In this document: one piece after another, positions 1-7,380 of the stretch | Layout: every line of letters begins with the position of its first letter | How positions within the stretch are numbered: the stretch's first letter is position 1 | From: Chloroflexota bacterium | GTDB lineage: Bacteria; Chloroflexota; Dehalococcoidia; Tepidiformales; Tepidiformaceae | DNA length: 15,106 nt | Assembly: GCA_963169135.1 (NCBI GenBank) | Contig: CAUJEQ010000289.1 | Span: 1-15,106, forward strand | Direction of reading: 5' to 3' | Made by a program: the position numbers and the translations under genes | Notes under the pieces: generated by a model | Seen by the model: only the letters and a program-made list of their open reading frames with translations | Databases searched by the model: none | What the model was told of the DNA's origin: nothing

Positions 1-609
1 GCAAAGCAGGGGCGCGACCGCAAGTTCCAGGCTATCCTGCCGCTCTTCGGCAAGATTTTGAACGTGGAAAAGGCGCGGCCGGACAAAATGCTGGGCCACG
101 AAGCCATCCGGCTGGTGATTTCGGCGCTGGGCACGGGTATCCGCGAGACGTTCGACGTGGCGCGGTTGCGCTACCACAAGGTCATCATCATGACGGACGC
201 GGACGTCGACGGCGCCCACATCCGGACGCTGCTGCTGACGTTCTTCTTCCGGAACATGCCGGAACTCATCGATGGAGGTTACCTGTACATCGCGCAGCCG
301 CCGCTCTACCGGGCGGCAGCAGGCAAGGATGTGCGGTACTTCTACAACGACGCGGAACTCGAAGAGTTCAAGAAGCAGAGCAAGCGCACAAACCTGAACG
401 TGCAACGCTTCAAGGGTCTTGGCGAAATGAATGCCGAGCAGCTGTGGGAGACCACGATGAAGCCGGACTCGCGGATGCTGCTGCAGGTGGGCGTGAAGGA
501 TGCGGCGGCGGCGGACGTGCTGTTCTATGAGCTGATGGGCGACGAAGTGAGCCACCGGCGGCGATTCATCCAGGCGAACGCGAGCCAGGTGAAGAACCTC
601 GACATTTAG
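1..609 (+). CDS. gyrB: DNA gyrase subunit B, C-terminal part (5' end outside window)
   Basis: The reading frame is open from base 1 and ends at TAG 607-609, giving the last 202 residues of a type IIA topoisomerase B subunit. The fragment opens with the AKQGRDRKFQAILPL block and the GKILNVEKAR block of the TOPRIM region. It then shows the acidic metal-binding motif DADVDGAHIR (residues 66-75 of the fragment) and the QRFKGLGEMN motif. The tail ends VKNLDI, which is typical of GyrB rather than ParE. GyrB supplies the ATPase and metal-binding part of the A2B2 complex that introduces negative supercoils in the cytoplasm. No GyrA gene follows; the next gene is an unrelated hydrolase 135 bp downstream. 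I see no defect in the visible part. Confidence 0.96.
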   Translation, partial: AKQGRDRKFQAILPLFGKILNVEKARPDKMLGHEAIRLVISALGTGIRETFDVARLRYHKVIIMTDADVDGAHIRTLLLTFFFRNMPELIDGGYLYIAQPPLYRAAAGKDVRYFYNDAELEEFKKQSKRTNLNVQRFKGLGEMNAEQLWETTMKPDSRMLLQVGVKDAAAADVLFYELMGDEVSHRRRFIQANASQVKNLDI

Positions 610-629
610 CGGATTGCCCGGTGGTGGGC

Positions 630-665
630 CGCCAAGGCGCCAAGAGCGCCAAGGGGCGCGCCAAG
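630..665. repeat. Four CGCCAAG copies after gyrB
   Basis: The heptamer CGCCAAG occurs at 630-636, 638-644, 647-653 and 659-665, with start-to-start spacings of 8, 9 and 12 bases. It lies in the 135-bp gap between gyrB and the next gene and looks like a degenerate tandem array. No coding role is apparent. A related GCCAA-core array occurs at 7381-7408. Confidence 0.6.
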
Positions 666-744
666 AAGATTGACGAGGGGCCTCTTCTGCGCGGGTCGCA
701 ATGCGGCGAGCGCAGTCCCAGGAGCTTGTGCGAGACTTCGGCGA

Positions 745-1497
745 ATGGCTGACGCGACTCCACTGCTTCGGTTCATCGGGTCCGGGGATGCGTTTGGGAG
801 CGGGGGACGGTTCCAGGCGTGCATCGCGCTGGAGACGGAGGTGGGCACGGCGCTGCTCGATTGCGGCGCGACCTCGCTGACGGCAATGCGGCAGCAGGGC
901 TTCGACCCAAACGCGGTCGACACGGTGCTGGTGACGCACCTGCATGGAGACCACTTCGGCGGCCTGCCGTTCCTGATCCTGTCCGGCCAGTTTTCACGGC
1001 GGACGACACCGCTGGTGGTGGCGGGGCCGGTTGGGATCGCCGCGCGGCTGGTTGCGGCGATGGAGACACTGTACCCGGGGTCGTCGACGGTGGAGCGGCG
1101 GTTCCAGACGCACGTGCTGGAGCTCGTCGAGCGAGAGCGGACGGCGGTTGGCGGCATGCAGGTCTCGGCATTCCCGGTGATGCACGCGAGCGGCGCGCCC
1201 GCGCACGCTTACCGCGTGGAGGTGGCCGGGCGGACCATCGCCTACTCGGGGGACACCGAGTGGTGCGATGCGCTCGTGGAGGCTGCGGCGGGCGCGGACG
1301 TGTTCATCGCGGAGGCGTACACGTTCGAGCGTGAAGTGAAGTTCCACCTGCCGTTCGCGGCGCTACGGGCGAACCGGGACCGCCTGGGGTGCGGCCAGAC
1401 GGTACTCACGCACATGAGCGGCGACATGCTCGAGCGGCGGGGCGAGGTGGGCGAAGGCTACACGTGCGCCGAAGACGGGCTGGTCATCGGCCTCTGA
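745..1497 (+). CDS. Metallo-beta-lactamase-fold hydrolase (RNase Z/phosphodiesterase-like)
   Basis: This is a 250-residue cytoplasmic protein with no signal peptide. It carries a full set of metallo-beta-lactamase metal ligands: the HLHGDH motif (H65, H67, D69, H70), H147 in FPVMH, D170 in YSGDTEW and H223 in LTHMSGDM. The layout matches the stand-alone RNase Z/cyclic-nucleotide phosphodiesterase-like branch of the superfamily, which binds two zinc ions and cleaves phosphoester or related bonds. The substrate cannot be told from sequence. There is no obvious RNase Z exosite arm, so tRNA 3' processing is not claimed. The ATG at 745 is preferred because homology-like sequence starts there; an in-frame TTG at 670 would add 25 residues of repeat-like sequence. 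The ribosome binding site is weak. It is convergent with the radical SAM gene, 14 bp away. Confidence 0.85.
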   Translation: MADATPLLRFIGSGDAFGSGGRFQACIALETEVGTALLDCGATSLTAMRQQGFDPNAVDTVLVTHLHGDHFGGLPFLILSGQFSRRTTPLVVAGPVGIAARLVAAMETLYPGSSTVERRFQTHVLELVERERTAVGGMQVSAFPVMHASGAPAHAYRVEVAGRTIAYSGDTEWCDALVEAAAGADVFIAEAYTFEREVKFHLPFAALRANRDRLGCGQTVLTHMSGDMLERRGEVGEGYTCAEDGLVIGL

Positions 1498-1511
1498 CCC
1501 TCCAAACCCCG

Positions 1512-2693
1512 TCAGGCCCGAACGGCTATCTCCTCGTCGGTCAGGTAGCACGCCGGATCATCACCGGCGATATCGCCCGTGGCGCTTTCGGCGCGTACCC
1601 GGAGATTGCCATTGCACCATTCGAGGAACCGGCAATTGCCGCAACGTCCCTGCAGCCTGACCGCGCGGTCGCGGTAGAACGACAGTAGTGGATGATCGCG
1701 GGCGGTCCATATTTCAGAAAAGGGCCGCTCCCGCACGTTCCCGAGGTCCTGGTGCCACGAGAACTGGTCGGGATGGACGTTGCCCTGGGGATCGACGCAG
1801 GCGATGGCGATGCCACTCTGGTTGCCACCGTTCCAGCGCAACATCTGGGCCACCTCTTCCGCGCGGCCGGGCTGATGCTCCTGCATCCAGAGGTACAGGA
1901 ACGGTGCGTCGGCGTGGTTATCGACGGTGAGCAGTTCGCGCGGGTCGCCCTCCGGCCAGCTGGCGACCCAATCGAAGACGTCGTTCACCAGGGAGCGCGT
2001 CTCGTCGGCGCCCAGGTCGAAGCCGCTGATCTTCGCGCCCCGGCCCGCGTAGGCGAGATGGTAGACGCACATCCGGTCGATGCGTTCTTCGGTCATCAAG
2101 CGCATGAGGTCCGGGAGTTCGGCGGCATTCTTCCGGTGGACCGTGACGCGCAGGCCGACCTTGAGGCCTTCGGCCTGGCAGGTCTTGATGCCGCGTAATG
2201 CCGCGCTGAACGCTCCCGAGGCGCCGCGGATCGAATCGTGCGTGGGCCCGAGACCATCAAGACTGACTCCAACGTAGGAGACGCCGATCTCCCGCAGTTC
2301 GCGGGCTTCGCTGGCCTCGATGCGCGTGCCATTGGTCGAAAGGACGGCGCGCATGCCGAGTTCGCGGGCGCGGCGCATGAGCGTGAACAGGTCCGGCCGG
2401 AGGAGGGGTTCGCCACCCGAAAAGAGGACAACGGGCACGCCGAACGCGGCGAGGTCCTGGAGCAGGGCGAAGCCTTCCTCGGTAGTTAGCTCGTTCGGGT
2501 ACTCGCGGTCCCTGGACGAGGCGTAGCAGTGGATGCAGTGCAGGTTGCATCGCTGGGTAACGTTCCAGACGACGACGGGCTTCTTGTCTTCGGCGAAGTG
2601 GAGAAGCGCCGACGGTGCGCGGCTGCTGCGTCCGTAGCGAAGGACATCGCCCGGGGTAACGTTGCGGCGGATGAGGGCGGAAACGCTGAGCAT
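1512..2693 (-). CDS. ahbC: Radical SAM/SPASM protein, AhbC/NirJ type
   Basis: This 393-residue protein has the radical SAM cluster motif CNLHCIHC (C49, C53, C56), a GGEPLL SAM-binding motif near residue 93 and an auxiliary-cluster region with C299, C351, C354, C360 and C382. The C-terminal pattern GRCGNCRFLEWC, then DDPACYLTDEEI, is characteristic of the NirJ/AhbC family. AhbC removes the two acetate side chains of 12,18-didecarboxysiroheme to give Fe-coproporphyrin III; NirJ acts in heme d1 synthesis. The family cannot be split reliably by eye, and the operon partners fit either route. It is the last gene of a three-gene operon: its ATG is 4 bp after the stop of the preceding radical SAM gene, with GGAG about 8 bases upstream. 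An oxygen-sensitive cytoplasmic enzyme is expected. Confidence 0.82.
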   Translation of the reverse strand: MLSVSALIRRNVTPGDVLRYGRSSRAPSALLHFAEDKKPVVVWNVTQRCNLHCIHCYASSRDREYPNELTTEEGFALLQDLAAFGVPVVLFSGGEPLLRPDLFTLMRRARELGMRAVLSTNGTRIEASEARELREIGVSYVGVSLDGLGPTHDSIRGASGAFSAALRGIKTCQAEGLKVGLRVTVHRKNAAELPDLMRLMTEERIDRMCVYHLAYAGRGAKISGFDLGADETRSLVNDVFDWVASWPEGDPRELLTVDNHADAPFLYLWMQEHQPGRAEEVAQMLRWNGGNQSGIAIACVDPQGNVHPDQFSWHQDLGNVRERPFSEIWTARDHPLLSFYRDRAVRLQGRCGNCRFLEWCNGNLRVRAESATGDIAGDDPACYLTDEEIAVRA

Positions 2694-2697
2694 ATTG

Positions 2698-3813
2698 CTA
2701 CTCCGGAGTGTTGAGAGCTGCAGGGGTGTAGGCGCACGAGGGATCCGCGGCGAGGTAGTCGCCGGTCATCGCCCAGGCGCGGGCGCGCGAGCCGCCGCAG
2801 GGCTCGCGGAATTCGCAGACGGCACATCGGCCCTTCAGGAGCGTCCGATCGCGGAGTTCGCGGAATAACTGGGACTCGCGGTAGACGGATGCCAGCGCCT
2901 GCTCGCGAACGTTTCCTGCGACGAGGGGCAAGAACCCCGACGGCGAGATGTCGCCGACGTGCGAGACGAAACAGAAGCCGTCGCCGTCGTTCACGGCGCG
3001 GATGGGGCGGTTGGCTCCGCCGAAGGAGAAACCGGCGCCGGTGACCGGTTGGCCGGCTGGCCGGCCAGCCGCGCGCCGCGCCAGGATGCGGCGATATTGC
3101 ATTCCGGCGGTGGTGCGGACATCGAAGGGCATCGCTCCGGAGAGGCTGGCGAGCCACGACATCACGCGCTCGTGGCCCTCGGCATCGAGCATCTGCTCTT
3201 CCTGGGCGCGCCCGGTGGGGACGAGGAAGAAGGCGCTCCACATCGCGGCGTTCGCATCGCGCAGGATTTCCACGATTCCCGGTAGATCGGCCTCGGTATC
3301 GCGCGTGATGGTCGTGCCAACCTGGAGCGGCAGGCCTATCTCCCGTGCGTCGCGCATTGCCCGGAGAGTGCGGTCGAAGGAGCCCCGGACGCCGCGGAAG
3401 CGATCGTGGGTCTCCGCGGAGGCGCCGTCGAGCGACAGATGGAGGCGGTGTACCCCGACGGCGAGCGCCTGCTCGAGGCTGGACCGGGTGAGGCGCCCGG
3501 TCGCGCTCGGCGAGAAGCCGACCTGCATGCCGTTCTCGCGCGCGCGGCGGACGAAATCAAAGCAGTCGTCACGCATGAGGGGGTCGCCGCCGGTGATGAC
3601 GAATACCTTCGTGCCCATCCGGGCAGCCTGGTCGACCAGCTCCAGGCCTTCGGCCGTGGTGAGTTCGCGCGGGTCGCGCCGGGGCTGAGCTTCCGCGCGG
3701 CAATGCACACAGGCGAGGCCGCAGGCGCGGGTTATCTCCCACGCGACAGTGAACGGGCTCTTTGCGAAGTCGACATCGAGGAGGTTGGGCGGTGGAGAGG
3801 GGCGAGCGCTCAT
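2698..3813 (-). CDS. Radical SAM/SPASM protein, AhbD/TIGR04053-like
   Basis: This 371-residue protein starts with the SPFTVAWEITRACGLACVHCRAEAQ region typical of AhbD and the related TIGR04053 family, with cluster cysteines C31, C35 and C38 and the SAM motif GGDPLM (residues 75-80). Its C-terminal auxiliary region has C281, C330, C333, C339 and C360. Where, from memory, AhbD heme synthase has PCG and CGGCR, this protein has PSG (residues 291-293) and CGGSR (residues 339-343), so it resembles TIGR04053 more. AhbD oxidatively decarboxylates two propionates of Fe-coproporphyrin III to make heme b. Given its partners, that role or a related tetrapyrrole step is likely but unproven. Its ATG overlaps the stop of the upstream decarboxylase gene by 4 bases (ATGA), pointing to translational coupling. 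Confidence 0.78.
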   Translation of the reverse strand: MSARPSPPPNLLDVDFAKSPFTVAWEITRACGLACVHCRAEAQPRRDPRELTTAEGLELVDQAARMGTKVFVITGGDPLMRDDCFDFVRRARENGMQVGFSPSATGRLTRSSLEQALAVGVHRLHLSLDGASAETHDRFRGVRGSFDRTLRAMRDAREIGLPLQVGTTITRDTEADLPGIVEILRDANAAMWSAFFLVPTGRAQEEQMLDAEGHERVMSWLASLSGAMPFDVRTTAGMQYRRILARRAAGRPAGQPVTGAGFSFGGANRPIRAVNDGDGFCFVSHVGDISPSGFLPLVAGNVREQALASVYRESQLFRELRDRTLLKGRCAVCEFREPCGGSRARAWAMTGDYLAADPSCAYTPAALNTPE

Positions 3814-4904
3814 CGGACCTCACCCTCGGGCGCGGCGGACGCATGACTTTCCGGTGACGGATCCCCGAGCCGTTCGTCGAAGTAGCGCACGCGGACCTTC
3901 TTGTACTCGTGCGTCGAGTAGATGGTGCGGTAGTCCGAGAGGTCGCTCGCTTCGCGCAGCTGCTCGATGGTCTCCTGGACTTCATCCCGGGACTGGCCGT
4001 GGATCATGGTGAAGAGGGTGTAGGGCCAGTCGGGGTAGGCGGGGCGCTGGTAACAATGGGAGACGCCGGGGTTGGCGGCCATCACCGGGCCGGCAACGTC
4101 GCACTCTTCGGGTGTTGCCCGCCAGACCACCATGCCGTTGGCATTGAAGCCGGCCTGGCGGTGGTGCAGGACGGCGGAGAGTCGCCGCATGGCGCCGCTC
4201 GCCCGCAGGGCTTCGCCGGCAACGAGGAGATCCTCGGCGGACGAAAAGCCGCGCTGGCGAGCAGGTGCGTCGAAGGGGCGTTCAACGGCCTCGAGGTCGT
4301 CCTGCAGCGCGCGGATCGCCTGGATGTCCGTCTGTGTGAGTGGCACGGGGCCCGCATCCTTCCTGCCATGACCATGGCCCCTGGGGCTGGCCCCGGCGGA
4401 TGTCCCGTGCGCTTTGCCGAGCGCGAAGCGGACACCGATCTTGTAGGTGCGGATGGTGGGGAGCAGGCGGGAGGAGATGGCGCCGGAGGCCCGATGCAGT
4501 TCCTCCACGTCAGCTTCGAGCGGGCGGGCGGGCGGGACGGCAATGGTGTACCACAGGTTAAACTCGTGGTCGCGCCGGTAGTTGTGGGAGACGCCCGGGT
4601 GCCGGTTGATCACGGCGGCGGCCGCATCGAGCCGGTCCGCAGGATACCGGGCAGCCACCAGGGACGATTGGTAGCCGAGCGCCCGGGTGTCGAAGATGGC
4701 GCTCACCTGCCGGACGACACCGGCCCGGCGCTGTTCGGCAAGGCAGTCCAGTATGTCGCGTTCGCTGAGCCCGAGCTCCTCCGCGACCGACCGGAACGGG
4801 CGGGGGACGAGGGGGAGATGCTCCTGTAGACGATCAAGGATTGCCGCCGTGCGCGGATCGAACCGCATGGGGCCCGAAAGATGGGTAGCCGGTTCGATGG
4901 ACAT
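3810..4904 (-). CDS. Fused two-domain siroheme decarboxylase (AhbA-AhbB / NirD-NirL like)
   Basis: This 364-residue protein holds two Lrp/AsnC-like siroheme decarboxylase domains. Domain 1 (about residues 15-162) has the motif GVSHNYRRDHEFNLWYT. Domain 2 (about 188-345) has GVSHCYQRPAYPDWPYTLF and ends THEYKKVRVRYF. They are joined by a linker (about 163-187) containing the His/Gly-rich string RGHGHGRK. Known AhbA/AhbB (or NirD/NirL) pairs decarboxylate the two acetates at C12 and C18 of siroheme. Such proteins are often misannotated as AsnC regulators because of the winged-helix fold. The ATG at 4904 is chosen because AAGGG sits 5 bases upstream; an in-frame ATG at 4991 would add 29 unlike residues and run into the palindrome at 4991-5006. 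First gene of the operon. Confidence 0.85.
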   Translation of the reverse strand: MSIEPATHLSGPMRFDPRTAAILDRLQEHLPLVPRPFRSVAEELGLSERDILDCLAEQRRAGVVRQVSAIFDTRALGYQSSLVAARYPADRLDAAAAVINRHPGVSHNYRRDHEFNLWYTIAVPPARPLEADVEELHRASGAISSRLLPTIRTYKIGVRFALGKAHGTSAGASPRGHGHGRKDAGPVPLTQTDIQAIRALQDDLEAVERPFDAPARQRGFSSAEDLLVAGEALRASGAMRRLSAVLHHRQAGFNANGMVVWRATPEECDVAGPVMAANPGVSHCYQRPAYPDWPYTLFTMIHGQSRDEVQETIEQLREASDLSDYRTIYSTHEYKKVRVRYFDERLGDPSPESHASAAPEGEVR

Positions 4905-4990
4905 ATAAACCCTTCGGTGTTGGTTCCTCGGCCCTGTGCTGAAGCCGGGCGGTCGATGGCGCAAGGCTAGGCGCGGCCGGAATGTGGACA

Positions 4991-5006
4991 TGTGACCTAA
5001 ATCACC
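4991..5006. promoter_or_regulatory. CRP/FNR-type palindrome upstream of the siroheme-pathway operon
   Basis: TGTGA-CCTAAA-TCACC matches the CRP-type consensus TGTGA-N6-TCACA at nine of ten positions. It lies about 90 bp upstream of the chosen start of the decarboxylase gene. A weak -10-like TAGCCT is read on the minus strand at 4969-4964, which would put transcription start near 4957 and the palindrome centre near -41.5, as in class II activated promoters. Flanking sequence also holds TCACA (5040-5044) and TGTGA (5058-5062). The regulator is not in the window, so assignment is inference. Confidence 0.45.
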
Positions 5007-5105
5007 AAGTCCACCAAACAGTGCAATTCTCCCATGCGATCACACGGATAGATAGATTGTGAGAGAAATGGCGCGTTTTTCGGTGCGCAAACCGGCGTAG
5101 GCGAA

Positions 5106-5119
5106 GCGCTGGCGAGCGC
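5106..5119 (-). terminator. Small GC hairpin after coaBC
   Basis: The 5-bp stem GCGCT/AGCGC with a 4-base loop lies about 27 bases past the coaBC stop. There is no U-run after it, so it is only a weak terminator candidate between coaBC and the siroheme-pathway operon. Confidence 0.2.
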
Positions 5120-5145
5120 CATTGCTCAGTCAGAGGGGCGAGCGG

Positions 5146-6369
5146 TCAGGCGAGGCGTTCGAGGACGCGGTCGAGGATGGCGTGGCCGACGGCGTACTTG
5201 CTCATCAGCGGGAGTTCCTCGGTTCGGCCATCGGCGTGGAAGATGATGACCTCGTTGGTTTCGGTGCCAAATCCAGAGCCTGCTGCGCTCACGTCGTTCG
5301 CCACGATGAAGTCCAGGCGCTTGGCCGGGATCTTCTGCTTCGAGTAGGCGGCCAGGTTGCGAGTCTCGGCGGCGAATCCGACGCGGACGCCGCCGCCGGG
5401 CAGTGTCGCGATAATGTCGGGATTCTGGACGAGTTCGACGGTCAACGCATCGTGGCCGTCGGCCTTCTTGAGCTTGTGGCTGGCGGCGGTGGCCGGGCGG
5501 AAGTCGGCCGGGGCGGCGGCCATGATGATCGCGTCGGCGCCGGCGGTCGCCTGTTCGAGCGCGATGAGCATCTGGTCGACCGTTTGGACATCGATCCGGT
5601 GGATACCCCAGGGGGATTCGAGCGCGATCGGCCCGGCCACCAGGGTGACACGCGCGCCGCGGTCGCGGGCGGCCTCGGCGATGGCGAATCCCATCTTGCC
5701 GGTGGAGCGGTTGCCGACGTAGCGGACGGGGTCGATGGGTTCGTGGGTGGGGCCCGCGCTGACGACAACGTGGCGGCCGCGGAGGTCGCCGGTGCGTTCG
5801 CCGAGGAGCGCGCGGAGGGCGCCCACGACCTGGGCGGGTTCGGCGAGACGACCGAGGCCGGTCCGGCCGGTCGCCAGTCGCCCGAGCATGGGCCCGACGA
5901 CTTCGACGCCGCGTTCGCGAAGCGTGGCGACGTTGTCCTGGGTCGCCGGGTGTTCCCACATCTGGTTGTCCATGGCCGGTGCGACGAGGATGGGGGCCGT
6001 AGTGGCGAGGGCGGTAAGGGTCACCATGTCGGCGGCGTTACCGTGGGCCAGATTGGCCAGGCAGTCGGCGGTGGCGGGCGCGATGACGAACGCATCGGCG
6101 CGGCGGGCGACCTCGACGTGAGCTTCGGCCTCAGTGGTGCTGAACATGTCGACGACGACATCGCGCCCGGTGAGCGACTGGAAGGTCAGGGGAGCGATGA
6201 ACTTCGTGGCGGCGGGCGTCATCACGACCTCGACGGCCGCGCCCGCCTGGCGGAGCTTGCTGGCGATATCGGCGGCCTTGTAGCACGAGATCGACCCGGT
6301 CACGCCGAGGACGACGTGTCGGCCGCTAAGCGGGAGGTCGGGGTCGCGGGGGGCGAAGTGCGCTTCCAT
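5146..6369 (-). CDS. coaBC: Bifunctional phosphopantothenoylcysteine decarboxylase / phosphopantothenate-cysteine ligase
   Basis: This 407-residue protein is full length for CoaBC. The N-terminal flavoprotein half (CoaC, about 15-190) shows GVTGSISCYKAADI, the catalytic H84 in EAHVEVARRAD, and PAMDNQMW at 131-138. The C-terminal ligase half (CoaB, about 197-407) shows VSAGPTHEPIDPVRYVGNRSTGKMG, the AAAPADFRP motif and KLKKADG. The enzyme joins phosphopantothenate to cysteine and decarboxylates the product to phosphopantetheine in CoA synthesis. Two family-signature residues differ from the E. coli form: the PAMN motif Asn is D134, and the ACG Cys of the GRM loop is T167. The start has GAAAGG about 8 bases upstream. 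It follows coaX by 34 bp in the same direction. Confidence 0.95.
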   Translation of the reverse strand: MEAHFAPRDPDLPLSGRHVVLGVTGSISCYKAADIASKLRQAGAAVEVVMTPAATKFIAPLTFQSLTGRDVVVDMFSTTEAEAHVEVARRADAFVIAPATADCLANLAHGNAADMVTLTALATTAPILVAPAMDNQMWEHPATQDNVATLRERGVEVVGPMLGRLATGRTGLGRLAEPAQVVGALRALLGERTGDLRGRHVVVSAGPTHEPIDPVRYVGNRSTGKMGFAIAEAARDRGARVTLVAGPIALESPWGIHRIDVQTVDQMLIALEQATAGADAIIMAAAPADFRPATAASHKLKKADGHDALTVELVQNPDIIATLPGGGVRVGFAAETRNLAAYSKQKIPAKRLDFIVANDVSAAGSGFGTETNEVIIFHADGRTEELPLMSKYAVGHAILDRVLERLA

Positions 6370-6403
6370 GGTGTGGGCCTTTCGGCGGTGGTCGAGGCAA
6401 GCC

Positions 6404-7177
6404 TCAGTGTGTTTCGGAGTTCAGTTCGTAGATGAGCCGGAGACCGATGAGGGTGAGGTCGCCGTTGACGATGTCGATGCAGTCGGTCTCGGCGGCGATG
6501 AGCGATGAGAGGCCGCCGGTGGCGACGACCTTCGGATTGCCGCCGAGTTCGGCCTTGAAGCGGGCGACGAGGCCTTCGACGAGGCCAACGTAGCCGAAGA
6601 GGATGCCGGCCTGCATCGCATGGATGGTGTTCTTGCCAATGGCGACAGGCGGGCGTTCGAGCTGGACGCGATAGAGCATGGCGGCACGGCTGAACAGGGC
6701 CTCGCTGGCGATGCCGATCCCGGGGGCGATGGCGCCGCCGAGATAGTCGCCCTGTTCGTTCACGGCGTCGAAGACGGTGGCGGTGCCGAAGTCGACGATG
6801 ATGACGGGGGTGCCGTAGAGCTTGCTCGCGGCAACGGCGTCAATGATGCGGTCGGCCCCGAGCTGCTTCGGGTTGTCGTAAAGGATGCGGACGCCAGTGC
6901 GAAGGCCGTGGCCAACGACCATGGGCTCGATCTTGAAGTACTTGCGGCAGACCTGTTCGAAGGTGGGAATGAGCGGGGGCACGTCGCAGCCAATGATGCA
7001 GGCGGTGACGTCGCTTGCTTCGATGCCTCCGCTTCCGAGCAGCGTCATCAGGAGGACGCCGTATTCGTCGGGGAGTTTTTCCTGTTCGACGCCGATGCGC
7101 CAGGTGTCGGCGATCTTGTCGCCGTCCCAGAGACCAATGTGGATTGAGGTGTTGCCGATATCGAGCGCGAGAAGCAT
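6404..7177 (-). CDS. coaX: Type III pantothenate kinase
   Basis: This 257-residue protein of the ASKHA fold carries the phosphate-binding DIGNTSIHIGLWDG motif (D6), the GADR motif with likely catalytic base D109, DFGTATVFDAV (D129), the GGAIAPG loop and GKNTIHAMQAGI. It phosphorylates pantothenate, the first committed step of CoA synthesis, and this class typically needs a monovalent cation and is not inhibited by CoA. The reading frame stays open far upstream, but the conserved fold begins at the ATG at 7177, with AGGACGG about ten bases upstream. It forms an operon with coaBC, which begins 34 bp downstream. Confidence 0.95.
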   Translation of the reverse strand: MLLALDIGNTSIHIGLWDGDKIADTWRIGVEQEKLPDEYGVLLMTLLGSGGIEASDVTACIIGCDVPPLIPTFEQVCRKYFKIEPMVVGHGLRTGVRILYDNPKQLGADRIIDAVAASKLYGTPVIIVDFGTATVFDAVNEQGDYLGGAIAPGIGIASEALFSRAAMLYRVQLERPPVAIGKNTIHAMQAGILFGYVGLVEGLVARFKAELGGNPKVVATGGLSSLIAAETDCIDIVNGDLTLIGLRLIYELNSETH

Positions 7178-7243
7178 TCCTGCGTACCGTCCTGACTTCG
7201 GGCCATCTGCGGTCCCGGTGCCGCGCCAAGGGTACAGCGTTTT

Positions 7244-7349
7244 GGAGGGAGGAGGGAGACGCCAGGTTCGGAGTTCGAAGTGCCAGAGGAGAGAGGAGGG
7301 AGACGCCAAGTTCGAAGTGCGAGCGAAGGGAGGAGGGAGGAGGGAGGAG
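7244..7349. repeat. Purine-rich repeat block with heptamers and a 26/33-bp direct repeat
   Basis: The plus strand holds GGAGGGA twice (7244-7257) and its rotation AGGGAGG three times (7327-7347). Between them is a direct repeat with shared ends GGAGGGAGACGCCA and TTCGAAGTGC: copy A at 7251-7283 (33 bp) and copy B at 7295-7320 (26 bp). Copy A differs by a 7-base insertion, GAGTTCG, and one substitution. The block fills most of the gap between coaX and the VTT gene, and I see no gene in it. Confidence 0.75.
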
Positions 7350-7380
7350 TCCCCGCACCGGCCCCAATTGGCGAGAGCGC

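Noticed and set aside
3909..4829. A 306-codon plus-strand open frame opposite the fused decarboxylase
   Set aside because: No recognisable motif and a Gly/Val/Asp-rich shadow composition; the minus-strand gene is convincing.
3810..4904. Annotation as an Lrp/AsnC transcription regulator
   Set aside because: The GVSHNYRR and GVSHCYQRP motifs and the radical SAM partners mark siroheme decarboxylase domains, which share the fold.
5122..6435. A 437-codon open frame on the plus strand opposite coaBC
   Set aside because: The same antisense effect in GC-rich DNA; coaBC on the minus strand has all family motifs.
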